In this document: piece by piece, positions 1-8,990 of the stretch
Position numbering within the stretch: position 1 is the first letter of the stretch
How the letters are laid out: the number at the start of each line of letters is the position of its first letter
NCBI RefSeq assembly: GCF_003337715.1
Contig: NZ_QPIX01000002.1
Coordinates: forward strand, 186,001-250,000
Reading direction: 5' to 3'
Length of the DNA stretch: 64,000 bases
Source: Ciceribacter lividus
GTDB lineage: Bacteria; Pseudomonadota; Alphaproteobacteria; Rhizobiales; Rhizobiaceae
Made by a program: the position numbers and the translations under genes
Notes under the pieces: model-generated
Database searches by the model: none
What the model saw: the letters and a program-made list of their open reading frames with translations, nothing else
What the model was told of the DNA's origin: nothing

Positions 1-676
1 CCCGGCCGAGGCTTACGCCTTCGGTAAACGGTGCCGGTGCGTCCCAGGAGAGGCCGGAAAGTTCGACGATCTTGCGCACCAGCGAGAAGCCGTTGGAATG
101 GACGCCGGAGGAGGAGAGGCCGAGGATCACGTCGCCTTCGGCGATGTCGCCGGCAGGCAGGAGCTGGCCGCGTTCGGCCGCACCGACCGCGAAGCCCGCG
201 AGGTCGTAGTCGCCGCCGGCATACATGCCGGGCATTTCGGCGGTTTCGCCGCCGATCAGCGCGCAGCCGGCTTCCCGGCAGCCGTCGGCAATGCCGCCGA
301 CGATCGCCGCACCCTGGTCGGGATCGAGCTTGCCGGTCGCGAAATAGTCGAGGAAGAACAGCGGCTCGGCGCCTTGTACGACGAGGTCGTTGACGCACAT
401 CGCGACGAGGTCGATGCCGACGGTGTCGTGGATGCCGGCGTCGATGGCGATCTTGAGCTTGGTGCCGACGCCGTCATTGGCGGCGACGAGGACCGGGTCC
501 TTGAAGCCTGCGGCTTTCAGATCGAAGAGGCCGCCGAAGCCCCCGATCTCGCCGTCTGCGCCGGGGCGGCGGGTGGACCGGACGGCGGGCTTGATCTTCT
601 CGACCAGCAGGTTGCCGGCATCGATGTCCACACCGGCGTCGCTATAGGTCAGGCCGTTCTTGCCGTTCTCGGACAT
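1..676 (-). CDS. purM: Phosphoribosylformylglycinamidine cyclo-ligase (3' truncated by window edge)
   Basis: PurM (AIR synthetase) closes the imidazole ring of FGAM with ATP in de novo purine synthesis. The minus-strand frame opens with ATG at 676 ([18 protein letters not shown]) and runs about 225 codons to the window edge without a stop. Family hallmarks seen are the N-terminal TYxDAGVDI motif, a glycine-rich [11 protein letters not shown] stretch, an [11 protein letters not shown] nucleotide-binding motif and a later [11 protein letters not shown] motif. About one third of the protein, at the C-terminus, lies outside the window. It diverges from queC; the 220-base gap holds both promoters and the queC leader. 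Identity is secure. Confidence 0.95.
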   Translation of the reverse strand, partial: MSENGKNGLTYSDAGVDIDAGNLLVEKIKPAVRSTRRPGADGEIGGFGGLFDLKAAGFKDPVLVAANDGVGTKLKIAIDAGIHDTVGIDLVAMCVNDLVVQGAEPLFFLDYFATGKLDPDQGAAIVGGIADGCREAGCALIGGETAEMPGMYAGGDYDLAGFAVGAAERGQLLPAGDIAEGDVILGLSSSGVHSNGFSLVRKIVELSGLSWDAPAPFTEGVSLGR

Positions 677-856
677 GGGGCTCTCCAATCGGGTGTCGTC
701 GTTCTCCCGCGCAATGGCATGACCGGGCCGGGGATTCAAGGGAAATACCGGCAAATCCCGGTGAAAAAGCAGGTATGCCGGCGTCTGCGCGGCGGCGGGG
801 GAAGATTTTCGTTCACAAACTGCCGGCCATGAGGTAAGGAGCGCGCCGTAACGCAT

Positions 857-887
857 ACCGGTCGCAGCCTACCCGGTCAAAACAAGG
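857..887 (+). promoter_or_regulatory. preQ1 class-I riboswitch aptamer upstream of queC
   Basis: Seen: stem ACCGG (857-861), loop TCGCAGCCTAC (862-872), closing stem CCGGT (873-877), then an A-rich tail CAAAACAAGG (878-887). From memory this is nearly superimposable on the Thermoanaerobacter tengcongensis preQ1-I (type 2) aptamer: same TCGCAG loop core, a cytosine just 5' of the closing stem (preQ1-pairing position) and the same CAAAACAAGG tail. The tail is also the queC Shine-Dalgarno sequence (AAGGA, 884-888; ATG at 897). Folding of the pseudoknot would hide the ribosome binding site, which implies translational repression when preQ1 is abundant. Confidence 0.85.
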
Positions 888-896
888 ACGAACATA

Positions 897-1607
897 ATGA
901 AAACCATCGTGGTCTGCTCCGGCGGACTGGACTCCGTTTCGCTCGCCCACAGGATCGCGGCGGAACACGAACTTCTGGCCCTCATCTCCTTCGACTATGG
1001 ACAGCGTCACCGGAAGGAGCTCGACCATGCGGCCGAATGCGCCGCCGGGCTCGGCGTGCCGCACGAGATCATCGACATTTCCGCCGTCGGCCGGCATCTG
1101 AGCGGCTCGGCGCTGACTGACTCCATCGACGTGCCGGACGGCCACTATGCCGAGGACACGATGAAGGTGACCGTCGTGCCGAACCGCAACGCCATCATGC
1201 TGGCGATCGCCTTCGGCGTCGCTGCGGCTCGCAACGCGGATGCGGTCGCCGTGGCGGTGCACGGCGGCGACCACTTCATCTACCCCGATTGTCGTCCGGG
1301 CTTCATCGACGCCTTCCAGGTGATGCAGGACGCGGCCCTCGACGGCTATGCCGCGGTGCGGCTCTACGCGCCTTACGTCAACGCCTCGAAGGCGGACATC
1401 GTCGCCGACGGTGCACGCCACGGCACGCCCTTCGAGCGGACCTGGTCCTGCTACAAGGGCGGCGAGCGCCATTGCGGCCGCTGCGGCACCTGCGTCGAGC
1501 GGCGCGAGGCCTTCCATCTCGCCGGCGTCAGCGATCCGACCGACTACGAGGACCCTGATTTCTGGGTGGCGGCGACCGGCACCTTCAGGGCGGAAGAGGT
1601 CCGCTGA
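897..1607 (+). CDS. queC: 7-cyano-7-deazaguanine synthase QueC
   Basis: QueC converts 7-carboxy-7-deazaguanine to preQ0 with ATP and ammonia, the last preQ0 step of queuosine synthesis. The 236-residue length is normal. The N-terminus has the PP-loop SGGLDS motif (residues 8-13); the C-terminal part carries zinc-binding Cys185, Cys193, Cys196 and Cys199. ATG at 897 is set by AAGGA eight bases upstream, inside the riboswitch tail. The stop overlaps the queD start (TGATG), so queC-queD-queE are translationally coupled. The riboswitch predicts product feedback on the whole operon. Confidence 0.96.
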   Translation: MKTIVVCSGGLDSVSLAHRIAAEHELLALISFDYGQRHRKELDHAAECAAGLGVPHEIIDISAVGRHLSGSALTDSIDVPDGHYAEDTMKVTVVPNRNAIMLAIAFGVAAARNADAVAVAVHGGDHFIYPDCRPGFIDAFQVMQDAALDGYAAVRLYAPYVNASKADIVADGARHGTPFERTWSCYKGGERHCGRCGTCVERREAFHLAGVSDPTDYEDPDFWVAATGTFRAEEVR

Positions 1608-1963
1608 TGTACCGCATCACCAAGGAGTTCCATTTCTCCGCCTCGCACCAGCTGAAGGGCCTGCCGGCGGATCATCAATGCGCGCGTCTGCATGGCCACA
1701 ACTATGTCGTCGAGGTGGAGCTTTCGGCCGCCGAACTCGACGAACACGGCTTCGTGCGCGACTATCACGAGCTGGCGCCGCTGAAGCGCTACATTGACGA
1801 GGTCTTCGACCACCGCCACCTGAACGACGTGCTCGGCCACGACAAGGTGACGGCCGAGTGCCTCGCCCGGCATTTCTACGACTGGTGCAAGGTGCGGCTG
1901 CCGGAAACCTCGGCGGTCAGGGTAAGCGAGACGCCGAAGACCTGGGCGGAATACCGGCCATGA
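1607..1963 (+). CDS. queD: 6-carboxy-5,6,7,8-tetrahydropterin synthase QueD
   Basis: QueD turns 7,8-dihydroneopterin triphosphate into 6-carboxy-tetrahydropterin, the first dedicated step of the preQ0 pathway. The protein has 118 residues, normal for the PTPS/QueD family. Zinc ligands His14 (SASHQL), His29 and His31 (HGH) and the catalytic Cys25 (CARLHGH) are visible. It overlaps queC by one base and queE by four. QueD, QueC and QueE leave only GTP cyclohydrolase I to be supplied from elsewhere to reach preQ0. Confidence 0.95.
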   Translation: MYRITKEFHFSASHQLKGLPADHQCARLHGHNYVVEVELSAAELDEHGFVRDYHELAPLKRYIDEVFDHRHLNDVLGHDKVTAECLARHFYDWCKVRLPETSAVRVSETPKTWAEYRP

Positions 1964-2694
1964 CGGAGGCATCTTCCTCGACCGTGCTGGTGAGCGAGAT
2001 CTTCGGGCCGACGATCCAGGGTGAGGGGGTGTTGATCGGCCTGCCGACCGTCTTCGTTCGTACCGGCGGCTGCGACTACCGTTGCAGCTGGTGCGACAGC
2101 CTGCACGCAGTCGAGAGCCGGTTTCGGCACGACTGGAAGCCGATGTCGACGGAGGAAATCTGGAGCGATGTCACGCGGCTCTCCGGCGGCAAGCCGCTCA
2201 CGGTCTCGCTGTCGGGCGGCAATCCGGCGATCCAGCCGCTCGGTGACCTGATTGACCTTGGCCACGGCGAGGGCTATCGCTTCGCGCTCGAAACGCAAGG
2301 GTCGCTTGCAAGGCCGTGGTTCTCGCAGCTCGACACGCTGGTGCTCAGCCCCAAGCCGCCGTCGAGCGGCATGGTGTGCGATCTGACTGCTCTCGCCGAT
2401 TGCGTGGGAGCGGCGGGAGAGGGGCCACAGACCGTCCTGAAATTCGTCGTCTTCGACGCGGAAGACTTCGCCTTTGCACGCAATGTCGCGGCACGATTTC
2501 CGGCGCTCCCGGTCTATCTGCAGCCGGGCAATCACACGCCGCCGCCGGCAGACGGCGAAGGGAACGTCGATATCGACGGGCTGACGGAGCGGATGCGCTG
2601 GCTGGTCGACGCGGTTGCAGGCGAGCGCTGGTTTTCCGCCCATGTGCTGCCGCAACTCCACGTCATGCTCTGGGGCAACCGGCGGGGCGTCTGA
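1960..2694 (+). CDS. queE: 7-carboxy-7-deazaguanine synthase QueE (radical SAM)
   Basis: QueE is the radical S-adenosylmethionine enzyme that contracts 6-carboxy-tetrahydropterin to 7-carboxy-7-deazaguanine. I chose ATG 1960, which overlaps the queD stop as ATGA and gives 244 residues; the open frame continues upstream but would overlap queD by over 100 bases. The 4Fe-4S motif CDYRCSWC (Cys38, Cys42, Cys45; CX3CX2C) follows the typical GPTIQGEG start. A SGGNP motif near residue 86 fits SAM/substrate binding. Last gene of the queCDE operon; no clear terminator follows. Confidence 0.95.
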   Translation: MTEASSSTVLVSEIFGPTIQGEGVLIGLPTVFVRTGGCDYRCSWCDSLHAVESRFRHDWKPMSTEEIWSDVTRLSGGKPLTVSLSGGNPAIQPLGDLIDLGHGEGYRFALETQGSLARPWFSQLDTLVLSPKPPSSGMVCDLTALADCVGAAGEGPQTVLKFVVFDAEDFAFARNVAARFPALPVYLQPGNHTPPPADGEGNVDIDGLTERMRWLVDAVAGERWFSAHVLPQLHVMLWGNRRGV

Positions 2695-2830
2695 ACACCT
2701 CCTCGTCGGCGCGGATGGGACGGCCGCACTGCGGCGGCGGAAGTGACCAAGGATGGCTTCAGGCGGCCCTTGACCCTTGAGCCCCAGCCATTCTACTTCC
2801 TATCCCGACGATCGCAGCGGAGCTTCGAGC

Positions 2831-3955
2831 ATGACCCAGCACATTTCCGGCGTTACCCTGAAGCGGCAGGCATTCTTCGGGCTCGCGACGCTTGCCGGTT
2901 TCATCCTGTTCCTGTTCCTGTTCCGCACCATTCTCCTGCCGTTCATTGTGGGCATGGCGCTCGCCTATTTCCTCGACCCCGTCGCTGACCGGCTGGAGCG
3001 GCTCGGCCTCAACCGGTTCATGGCGACGACGCTCATTCTGGTCACCTTCATCTTCGTCTTCGTGCTGGCGCTGATGATCATCATTCCGGTGCTCGCCACC
3101 CAGCTCAATGATTTCATCCAGCACGTTCCAGGCTATGTCAGCGAGTTGCAGAACTTCATCGCGACCTCCAACGCCCGCTGGCTGCCGGGATGGCTCGACG
3201 GCCAGATGGTGACGATCAAGGAGAATTTCTCCAAGCTGCTGACCGAGGGCGCCGGCTTCGTCGCCACGCTGGTGGCGCAGATCTGGAATTCCGGCAAGGC
3301 GCTCGTCGACATTGCCGCACTCCTGGTCGTGACCCCTGTCGTCGCCTTCTATCTCCTGCTCGACTGGGACCGGATGGTGGCGAAGGTAGACAGCTGGGTG
3401 CCACGCAACCAGGTCGGTGCGGTCCGCGAGATCGCCACCGAAATGGACAAGACGATCGCCGGCTTCGTGCGCGGGCAGGGATCGCTCTGCCTCATCCTCG
3501 GTATCTATTATGCCGTCGGCCTTTCGCTGATCGGCCTCAATTTCGGGCTGCTGATCGGCTTCTTCACCGGCATGATCAGCTTCATTCCCTATGTCGGCTC
3601 GACCGTCGGCCTGGTGCTCGCCGCCGGCGTCGCGCTCGTGCAGTTCTGGCCCGATTACGTCCACGTCGTCATCGTGGTGATCTTCTTCTTCTCCGGCCAG
3701 TTCCTAGAAGGCAACATCCTGCAGCCGAAACTCGTCGGCCAGAGCGTCGGGCTGCATCCGGTGTGGCTGATGTTCGCCCTCTTCGCCTTCGGCGCGCTCT
3801 TTGGTTTCGTCGGCGTGCTCGTCGCCGTGCCTGCGGCGGCGGCGATCGGCGTCCTTGTCCGCTTTGCCCTGGGGCGGTATCTTGAGAGCGATCTGTATTA
3901 TGGACAGGCGCCCGGCCGCGGTGGCGAGCAGGAGCCCGGTGCTTCAGAGAAGTAA
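2831..3955 (+). CDS. AI-2E family transporter (PerM-like)
   Basis: Inner-membrane protein of the AI-2E transporter / UPF0118 family, 374 residues. About seven to eight hydrophobic segments are visible: two near the N-terminus (about residues 14-75), then a soluble middle section, then several between about 150 and 355 including a glycine-rich GLLIGFFTGMISFIPYVGS helix typical of the family. ATG 2831 was preferred over an upstream ATG at 2777 because GGAG lies eight bases before it and homologues start near here. It abuts hdaA with no gap (TAA then ATG), so the two are probably cotranscribed. The exact substrate cannot be read from sequence. Confidence 0.88.
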   Translation: MTQHISGVTLKRQAFFGLATLAGFILFLFLFRTILLPFIVGMALAYFLDPVADRLERLGLNRFMATTLILVTFIFVFVLALMIIIPVLATQLNDFIQHVPGYVSELQNFIATSNARWLPGWLDGQMVTIKENFSKLLTEGAGFVATLVAQIWNSGKALVDIAALLVVTPVVAFYLLLDWDRMVAKVDSWVPRNQVGAVREIATEMDKTIAGFVRGQGSLCLILGIYYAVGLSLIGLNFGLLIGFFTGMISFIPYVGSTVGLVLAAGVALVQFWPDYVHVVIVVIFFFSGQFLEGNILQPKLVGQSVGLHPVWLMFALFAFGALFGFVGVLVAVPAAAAIGVLVRFALGRYLESDLYYGQAPGRGGEQEPGASEK

Positions 3956-4669
3956 ATGAGTGAAAACAAGAAGTTTGAGGCGAAGCTGAAAGTGGCGGAG
4001 CAGCTTCCGCTGGTGTTCGGCCATGCCGCTGCGACCGGCCGCGACGACCTGCTGGTCTCAGGCCGTCTGGAAGCGGCCGTCGCCATCATCGATTCCTGGC
4101 CGCACTGGCCGTCGCCGGTGGTGATCCTCGCAGGCCCTGCCGGCTCGGGGAAGTCGCATCTCGCCGAGATCTGGCGCGAGCAGAGCGGCGCTGTCGATAT
4201 CCATCCGGTCGCCGGCGCGGAGGCTGCCCTTGCCGCCGCCGCGGGTCCGGTCCTCTTCGAGGATGCCGAGCGGCGAGGCTTCGACGAGGTCGAGCTTTTC
4301 CACGTGATCAACAGCGTGCGCGAGAACGGCACCAGCCTGCTGATGACGTCCCGCACGTGGCCTCTGTCCTGGGCCGTCGCGCTGCCCGACCTGCGCTCGC
4401 GGCTGAAGGCCGCCACCATGGTCGAGATCGGCGAGCCGGAGGAGGAGCTCCTTGCGCAGCTCATCGTCAAGCTCTTCGCCGACCGGCAGCTCGTGATCGA
4501 TGACCGCATCGTCGGCTACATCGTGCAACGGATGGAGCGTTCCTTCGCCGCCGCCCAGGACGTCGTCGACCGCATCGACCGGCTGGCTCTGGCGCGTCGG
4601 GCGAAGATTTCGCGGGCGCTGGTCGCGGAGGTCCTCGACGAACTCCACGGCGACGACCATCACGATTGA
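3956..4669 (+). CDS. hdaA: DnaA regulatory inactivator HdaA
   Basis: HdaA is a DnaA-like AAA+ protein that, with the beta sliding clamp, stimulates ATP hydrolysis on DnaA and limits re-initiation of replication. The 237-residue protein has a Walker A GPAGSGKS (residues 60-67) and a Walker B-like VLFED, but no C-terminal DNA-binding domain, as expected. The N-terminal EQLPLVF segment fits the QL(S/P)L(D/V)(F/L) clamp-binding motif of Hda proteins. It starts directly after the AI-2E transporter stop and ends two bases before the Pho-box-like element of ppk. Confidence 0.93.
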   Translation: MSENKKFEAKLKVAEQLPLVFGHAAATGRDDLLVSGRLEAAVAIIDSWPHWPSPVVILAGPAGSGKSHLAEIWREQSGAVDIHPVAGAEAALAAAAGPVLFEDAERRGFDEVELFHVINSVRENGTSLLMTSRTWPLSWAVALPDLRSRLKAATMVEIGEPEEELLAQLIVKLFADRQLVIDDRIVGYIVQRMERSFAAAQDVVDRIDRLALARRAKISRALVAEVLDELHGDDHHD

Positions 4670-4670
4670 A

Positions 4671-4702
4671 TTGTCACAGTGACGTCTTGAAGCTGTTATA
4701 GT
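4671..4702 (+). promoter_or_regulatory. Pho-box-like promoter of ppk
   Basis: Three 7-base units spaced 11 bases apart: TTGTCAC (4671-4677), ACGTCTT (4682-4688) and CTGTTAT (4693-4699). Units one and three are close to the PhoB half-site CTGTCAT/C; the middle one matches weakly. A -10-like TATAGT sits at 4697-4702, with the first two units where a PhoB box normally replaces the -35. Polyphosphate kinase is a known PhoB target in several bacteria, so phosphate control is plausible; this is inference from pattern and position. Confidence 0.5.
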
Positions 4703-4735
4703 GGGCGCCAGAGCGCGAACATCAAGGACGGAATC

Positions 4736-6928
4736 ATGGATCACGTTGCAACCGGGATGGAAACGGTCGGGGCCAATGCGGGCGCCGAAACGGAAGATCT
4801 GATGACCAGTCCTTCGCGTTTCATAAACCGCGAATTCTCCTGGCTGCAATTCAATCGCCGCGTCCTCGAAGAGACGCTGAACACGGCCCATCCGCTGCTC
4901 GAGCGGGTCCGCTTCCTGTCGATCTCCGCGACCAATCTCGACGAGTTCTTCATGGTGCGCGTCGCCGGCCTCGAAGGGCAGGTGCGCCAGGGCATCACCA
5001 TCAGGAGCCCCGACGGCAAGACGCCGCTCGAACAGCTCGAGGAGATCCTGAAGGAGATCGACAATCTGCAGATGGAGCAGCAGGCCTCGCTCGCCGTCCT
5101 GCAGCAGTATCTCGCGAAGGAGGACATCCTCATCGTCCGTCCGGCCGCACTCTCCGACGAGGATCGCCTCTGGCTGGAGACGGAATTCGAAGAATCGATC
5201 TTTCCGGTGCTGACGCCGCTTTCGATCGACCCGGCGCACCCGTTCCCCTTCATCCCGAACCTCGGCTTCTCGATGGGGCTGCAGCTCGAACGCAAGCAGG
5301 GCCGCGAGCCGATGACGGCGCTCCTGCGCCTGCCGACCACGCTCGACCGCTTCATTCGGCTGCCGGACGACAGCAACACGCTCCGTTACATCACGCTGGA
5401 AGATGTCGTCGGCATGTTCATCGACCGGCTCTATCCCGGCTACGAGGTCATGGGCTTCGGCACGTTCAGGATTATCCGCGACAGCGATATCGAAGTCGAG
5501 GAAGAAGCCGAAGATCTCGTGCGCTACTTCGAGACCGCGCTGAAGCGCCGCCGCCGCGGTTCGGTGATCCGCATCGAGACGGATTCGGAAATGCCCGCGG
5601 CGCTCCGCCAGTTCGTCGTCCACGAACTCGGCGTGCCGGAGAACCGGGTGGCGATCCTGCCCGGCCTGCTGGCGCTCAACACGCTTTCCGAGATCGCCAA
5701 GGCGCCGCGCGACGACCTGCGCTTCGAACCCTACAATGCCCGTTTCCCCGAGCGGGTCCGTGAACATGCCGGCGATTGCCTTGCGGCGATCCGCGAGAAG
5801 GACATGGTGGTCCATCATCCTTACGAGTCCTTCGATGTCGTCGTGCAGTTCCTGCTGCAGGCGGCGCGCGATCCGGACGTGCTGGCGATCAAGCAGACGC
5901 TCTATCGGACCTCAAACGACAGTCCGATCGTCCGCGCCCTCATCGATGCGGCCGATGCCGGCAAGTCGGTGACGGCACTGGTCGAGCTCAAGGCGCGCTT
6001 CGACGAAGAGGCGAACATCCGCTGGGCGCGCGACCTCGAACGCGCCGGCGTGCAGGTGGTCTTCGGCTTCATCGAACTGAAGACGCACGCCAAGATGTCG
6101 ATGGTCGTTCGTCGCGAGGAGGGCAAGCTCAGGACCTACTGCCACCTCGGCACCGGCAACTACCATCCGGTCACGGCGAAGATCTATACGGATCTCTCCT
6201 TCTTTACCTGCAATCCGAAGATCGCCCACGACATGGCGAACGTCTTCAACTTCATCACCGGCTATGGCGAGCCGGAGGAAAGCATGAAGCTGGCGGTATC
6301 GCCCTATACGCTTCGTCCGCGTATCCTCAAGCATATCGCCGAAGAGATCGAACACGCCCGGGCCGGCCGTCCGGCGGCGATCTGGATGAAGATGAACTCG
6401 CTCGTCGATCCGGAGATCATCGACGCGCTTTACCGCGCAAGCCAGGCGGGCGTGGATGTCGACCTCGTGGTGCGCGGCATCTGCTGCCTGCGTCCGCAGG
6501 TGCCGGGGCTTTCCGACAATATCCGGGTGAAGTCTATCGTCAGCCGCTTCCTGGAGCACAGCCGCATCTTCTGCTTCGGCAACGGCTACGGTCTGCCGTC
6601 GGAAAAGGCGCTCGTCTACATAGGGTCCGCGGACATGATGCCGCGCAACCTCGACCGGCGCGTCGAAACGCTGGTTCCCCTGATAAATCCGACGGTTCAC
6701 GAGCAGGTTCTTTCACAGATTATGCTGGGCAATCTGATTGACAACCAGCAGAGCTACGAGATACTGCCCGACGGTACCTCCCGCCGCATGGAAGTGCGCC
6801 CGGGAGAAGAACCGTTCAATGCGCAACAGTATTTCATGACCAATCCCAGCCTCTCCGGCCGGGGCGAAGCGTTGAAATCGAGCGCGCCGAAGCTGATCGC
6901 CGGCCTGATATCCGGCCGAAAGAAATAA
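4736..6928 (+). CDS. ppk: Polyphosphate kinase 1
   Basis: PPK1 polymerises the ATP gamma-phosphate into polyphosphate and works in reverse. The 730-residue length is normal. The N-terminal domain begins [16 protein letters not shown]; the catalytic core has HHPYESF, an IKQTLYRT segment, THAKM with His451 (the family's phospho-accepting histidine region) and the [10 protein letters not shown] motif with His470. ATG 4736 follows AAGGACGG at good spacing. Ten bases separate it from ppx, giving a synthesis/degradation pair for one polymer. A Pho-box-like element precedes it. Confidence 0.97.
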   Translation: MDHVATGMETVGANAGAETEDLMTSPSRFINREFSWLQFNRRVLEETLNTAHPLLERVRFLSISATNLDEFFMVRVAGLEGQVRQGITIRSPDGKTPLEQLEEILKEIDNLQMEQQASLAVLQQYLAKEDILIVRPAALSDEDRLWLETEFEESIFPVLTPLSIDPAHPFPFIPNLGFSMGLQLERKQGREPMTALLRLPTTLDRFIRLPDDSNTLRYITLEDVVGMFIDRLYPGYEVMGFGTFRIIRDSDIEVEEEAEDLVRYFETALKRRRRGSVIRIETDSEMPAALRQFVVHELGVPENRVAILPGLLALNTLSEIAKAPRDDLRFEPYNARFPERVREHAGDCLAAIREKDMVVHHPYESFDVVVQFLLQAARDPDVLAIKQTLYRTSNDSPIVRALIDAADAGKSVTALVELKARFDEEANIRWARDLERAGVQVVFGFIELKTHAKMSMVVRREEGKLRTYCHLGTGNYHPVTAKIYTDLSFFTCNPKIAHDMANVFNFITGYGEPEESMKLAVSPYTLRPRILKHIAEEIEHARAGRPAAIWMKMNSLVDPEIIDALYRASQAGVDVDLVVRGICCLRPQVPGLSDNIRVKSIVSRFLEHSRIFCFGNGYGLPSEKALVYIGSADMMPRNLDRRVETLVPLINPTVHEQVLSQIMLGNLIDNQQSYEILPDGTSRRMEVRPGEEPFNAQQYFMTNPSLSGRGEALKSSAPKLIAGLISGRKK

Positions 6929-6938
6929 CTGGTACTTC

Positions 6939-8459
6939 ATGACACGATCAGAAGCGCAGGGACGTTTACCCGGTATCGCCCCTGTCTCCGTCATCGACAT
7001 CGGTTCGAACTCGATCCGCCTCGTCGTCTATGAAGGTCTTTCCAGGTCGCCTGCCATCCTGTTCAATGAAAAGGTTCTCTGCGGCCTCGGCAAGGGGCTC
7101 GCCTCGACGGGGCGCATGGACGAGGAGGGCGTGCGCCGTGCGCTCGCGGCACTGCGGCGTTTCCGTGCGCTCTCCGAGCAGGCGCAGGCAACCTCCATCT
7201 ACGTACTGGCGACCGCGGCCGCGCGGGAGGCTGCCAACGGCCCGGATTTCATCCGCGAGGCCGAAGCGATCCTCGGGCACGGCATCGAGGTTCTGAGCGG
7301 CGAGCAGGAGGCGCTCTATTCGGCGCTCGGCGTCGTCAGTGGCTTCCACGATCCGGACGGCATCGCCGGTGACCTCGGCGGCGGATCGCTCGAGCTCATC
7401 GACATTCGAGGCCGCGATCTCGGCAAGGGTATCACGCTGCCGCTCGGCGGCCTTCGCTTGTCGGAGACGGCCGAGGGCTCGATCGTCAAGGCCCGCACCA
7501 TCGCCCGGCGGCTGATCCGGGAAACCACCATGCTGGAGAAGGGCGAGGGGCGCACTTTCTACGCTGTCGGCGGGACCTGGCGAAACGTCGCCAAGCTTCA
7601 CATGGAGAAGCGCAACTATCCGCTCCACATGATGCAGGGCTACGAACTGCCCTGTGACGAGATCGTCCGTTTCCTCGACGAGATCATCGCCAGCGGCGAC
7701 AACCGCGATCCGGCCTGGCAGGCGATTTCCAAGAGCCGCCGCGCCCTTCTGCCCTACGGCGCGATCGCCATGCGCGAGGTACTCGACGCGATGAAGCCGG
7801 CGAAGGTCTCCTTCTCGGCGCAAGGGGTGCGCGAAGGCTATCTCTATGCGCTGCTTTCGGAGGAGGACCGCGCCGCCGATCCGCTGCTCGCCGCCGCCGA
7901 CGAACTGGCGATCCTGAGAGCCCGTTCGCCGGAACACGCGCGTGAGCTCGCCGACTGGACCGGTCGCATGATGCCCTTCTTCGACATCGACGAGACGGTG
8001 GAGGAAGGCCGCTACCGGCAGGCCGCCTGCCTGCTCGCCGACATCAGCTGGCGTGCGCATCCGGATTACCGCGGGCTTCAGGCGCTGAACATCATCGCCC
8101 ATTCGTCCTTCATCGGGATCACCCATCCGGGACGCGCCTTCATCGCGCTCACCAATTACTACCGCTTCGAAGGGCTCAACGACGACGGTCAGACCGGCCC
8201 GCTCGCGGCGATTGCGACCGAACGGTTGCTGCAGCGGGCAAAGCTCGTCGGCGGTCTGCTGCGGGTCGTCTATCTCTTCTCCGCCTCAATGCCGGGCGTG
8301 GTCGACAATCTCACCTTCGCGCGGTCGTCGAAGCCGGACCTCGACCTCGAATTCGTCGTGCCGCCGCAGTATCGCGGCTTTGCCGGCGAACGGCTCGAAG
8401 GACGCCTGCAGCAACTCGCCCGGCTGACCGGCAAGCGGCTCGCCTTCCGTTTCGAGTAA
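6939..8459 (+). CDS. ppx: Exopolyphosphatase (Ppx/GppA family)
   Basis: Ppx releases orthophosphate from polyphosphate ends; GppA-type relatives also hydrolyse pppGpp. The 506-residue protein has the ASKHA actin-like fold signatures: SVIDIGSNSIRLVVYEG near the N-terminus (phosphate-binding loop) and GDLGGGSLELIDI about residue 145. The C-terminal half (from about residue 310) fits the family's HD-like helical domain. It follows ppk by ten bases and is probably cotranscribed with it. Whether pppGpp is also used cannot be told from sequence. Confidence 0.95.
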   Translation: MTRSEAQGRLPGIAPVSVIDIGSNSIRLVVYEGLSRSPAILFNEKVLCGLGKGLASTGRMDEEGVRRALAALRRFRALSEQAQATSIYVLATAAAREAANGPDFIREAEAILGHGIEVLSGEQEALYSALGVVSGFHDPDGIAGDLGGGSLELIDIRGRDLGKGITLPLGGLRLSETAEGSIVKARTIARRLIRETTMLEKGEGRTFYAVGGTWRNVAKLHMEKRNYPLHMMQGYELPCDEIVRFLDEIIASGDNRDPAWQAISKSRRALLPYGAIAMREVLDAMKPAKVSFSAQGVREGYLYALLSEEDRAADPLLAAADELAILRARSPEHARELADWTGRMMPFFDIDETVEEGRYRQAACLLADISWRAHPDYRGLQALNIIAHSSFIGITHPGRAFIALTNYYRFEGLNDDGQTGPLAAIATERLLQRAKLVGGLLRVVYLFSASMPGVVDNLTFARSSKPDLDLEFVVPPQYRGFAGERLEGRLQQLARLTGKRLAFRFE

Positions 8460-8634
8460 CAGGGCGAGACATTTTCGGCCCGTAGCCGAAGGTTAAGGGT
8501 TGCTGGGCTTCTAGACGGTCCGTTATCCTTGCCGCAACCCTGTCTCTTTCCTCGAAAGTGCGCCCATTTTCGGTCGTTGTGTCTCGCGTCTTGCGGCGTA
8601 GTCTGCCGTCATCGAACACAGAGAGGTAGTTATC

Positions 8635-8904
8635 GTGTCGACCTACAGCATCAATTTCAACAATAACGCCGGCTCGTCCGGCATCACGATCTATCAGAGA
8701 ACTCCGAAGACGGGCGATCAGTCCAGCGTCGCCTGGCAGACAATGTCGCCGACCGAAAGCTCGAAAACCCAGGTGGACTGGACTGTGGAGTACACGACGA
8801 GCGGTCCGTCGGCGGCGCCGGGCGCATCGGGTGCCGCTCTCTACGATCCGAACGGCGCGCTCAAGTCGCTGGAGAGCGGATCGACCTTCGTCCTGAAACT
8901 CTGA
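8635..8904 (+). CDS. Small RhiA-like protein of unknown function
   Basis: An 89-residue protein starting at GTG 8635 behind GAGAGG. It begins MSTYSINFNNNAGSSGITIY and is rich in Ser, Thr and Gly, with no signal peptide or membrane segment; the pattern of short beta-strand-like stretches ending in STFVLKL suggests a small all-beta protein. The opening (YxxxFxNN...xxYQ...VAW...WTVEY) reminds me of the N-terminal part of the rhizosphere-induced protein RhiA of Rhizobium leguminosarum, but that protein is longer and I cannot confirm homology. A good terminator follows, so it is probably a monocistronic gene. Confidence 0.7.
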   Translation: MSTYSINFNNNAGSSGITIYQRTPKTGDQSSVAWQTMSPTESSKTQVDWTVEYTTSGPSAAPGASGAALYDPNGALKSLESGSTFVLKL

Positions 8905-8930
8905 ACCGGGCGGATCGTCAGCATTCGCAG

Positions 8931-8961
8931 GAGCCGGTGCAGGTCAAGCGCCGGCTCTTTT
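8931..8961 (+). terminator. Rho-independent terminator
   Basis: GAGCCGGTGC (8931-8940) pairs with GCGCCGGCTC (8948-8957), with one G-T pair, and is followed by TTTT. It lies 26 bases after the small RhiA-like gene and before the convergent Rsm22 gene. Confidence 0.8.
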
Positions 8962-8990
8962 GATTCCGGCGGTGGCTTTCATGCATCGGT

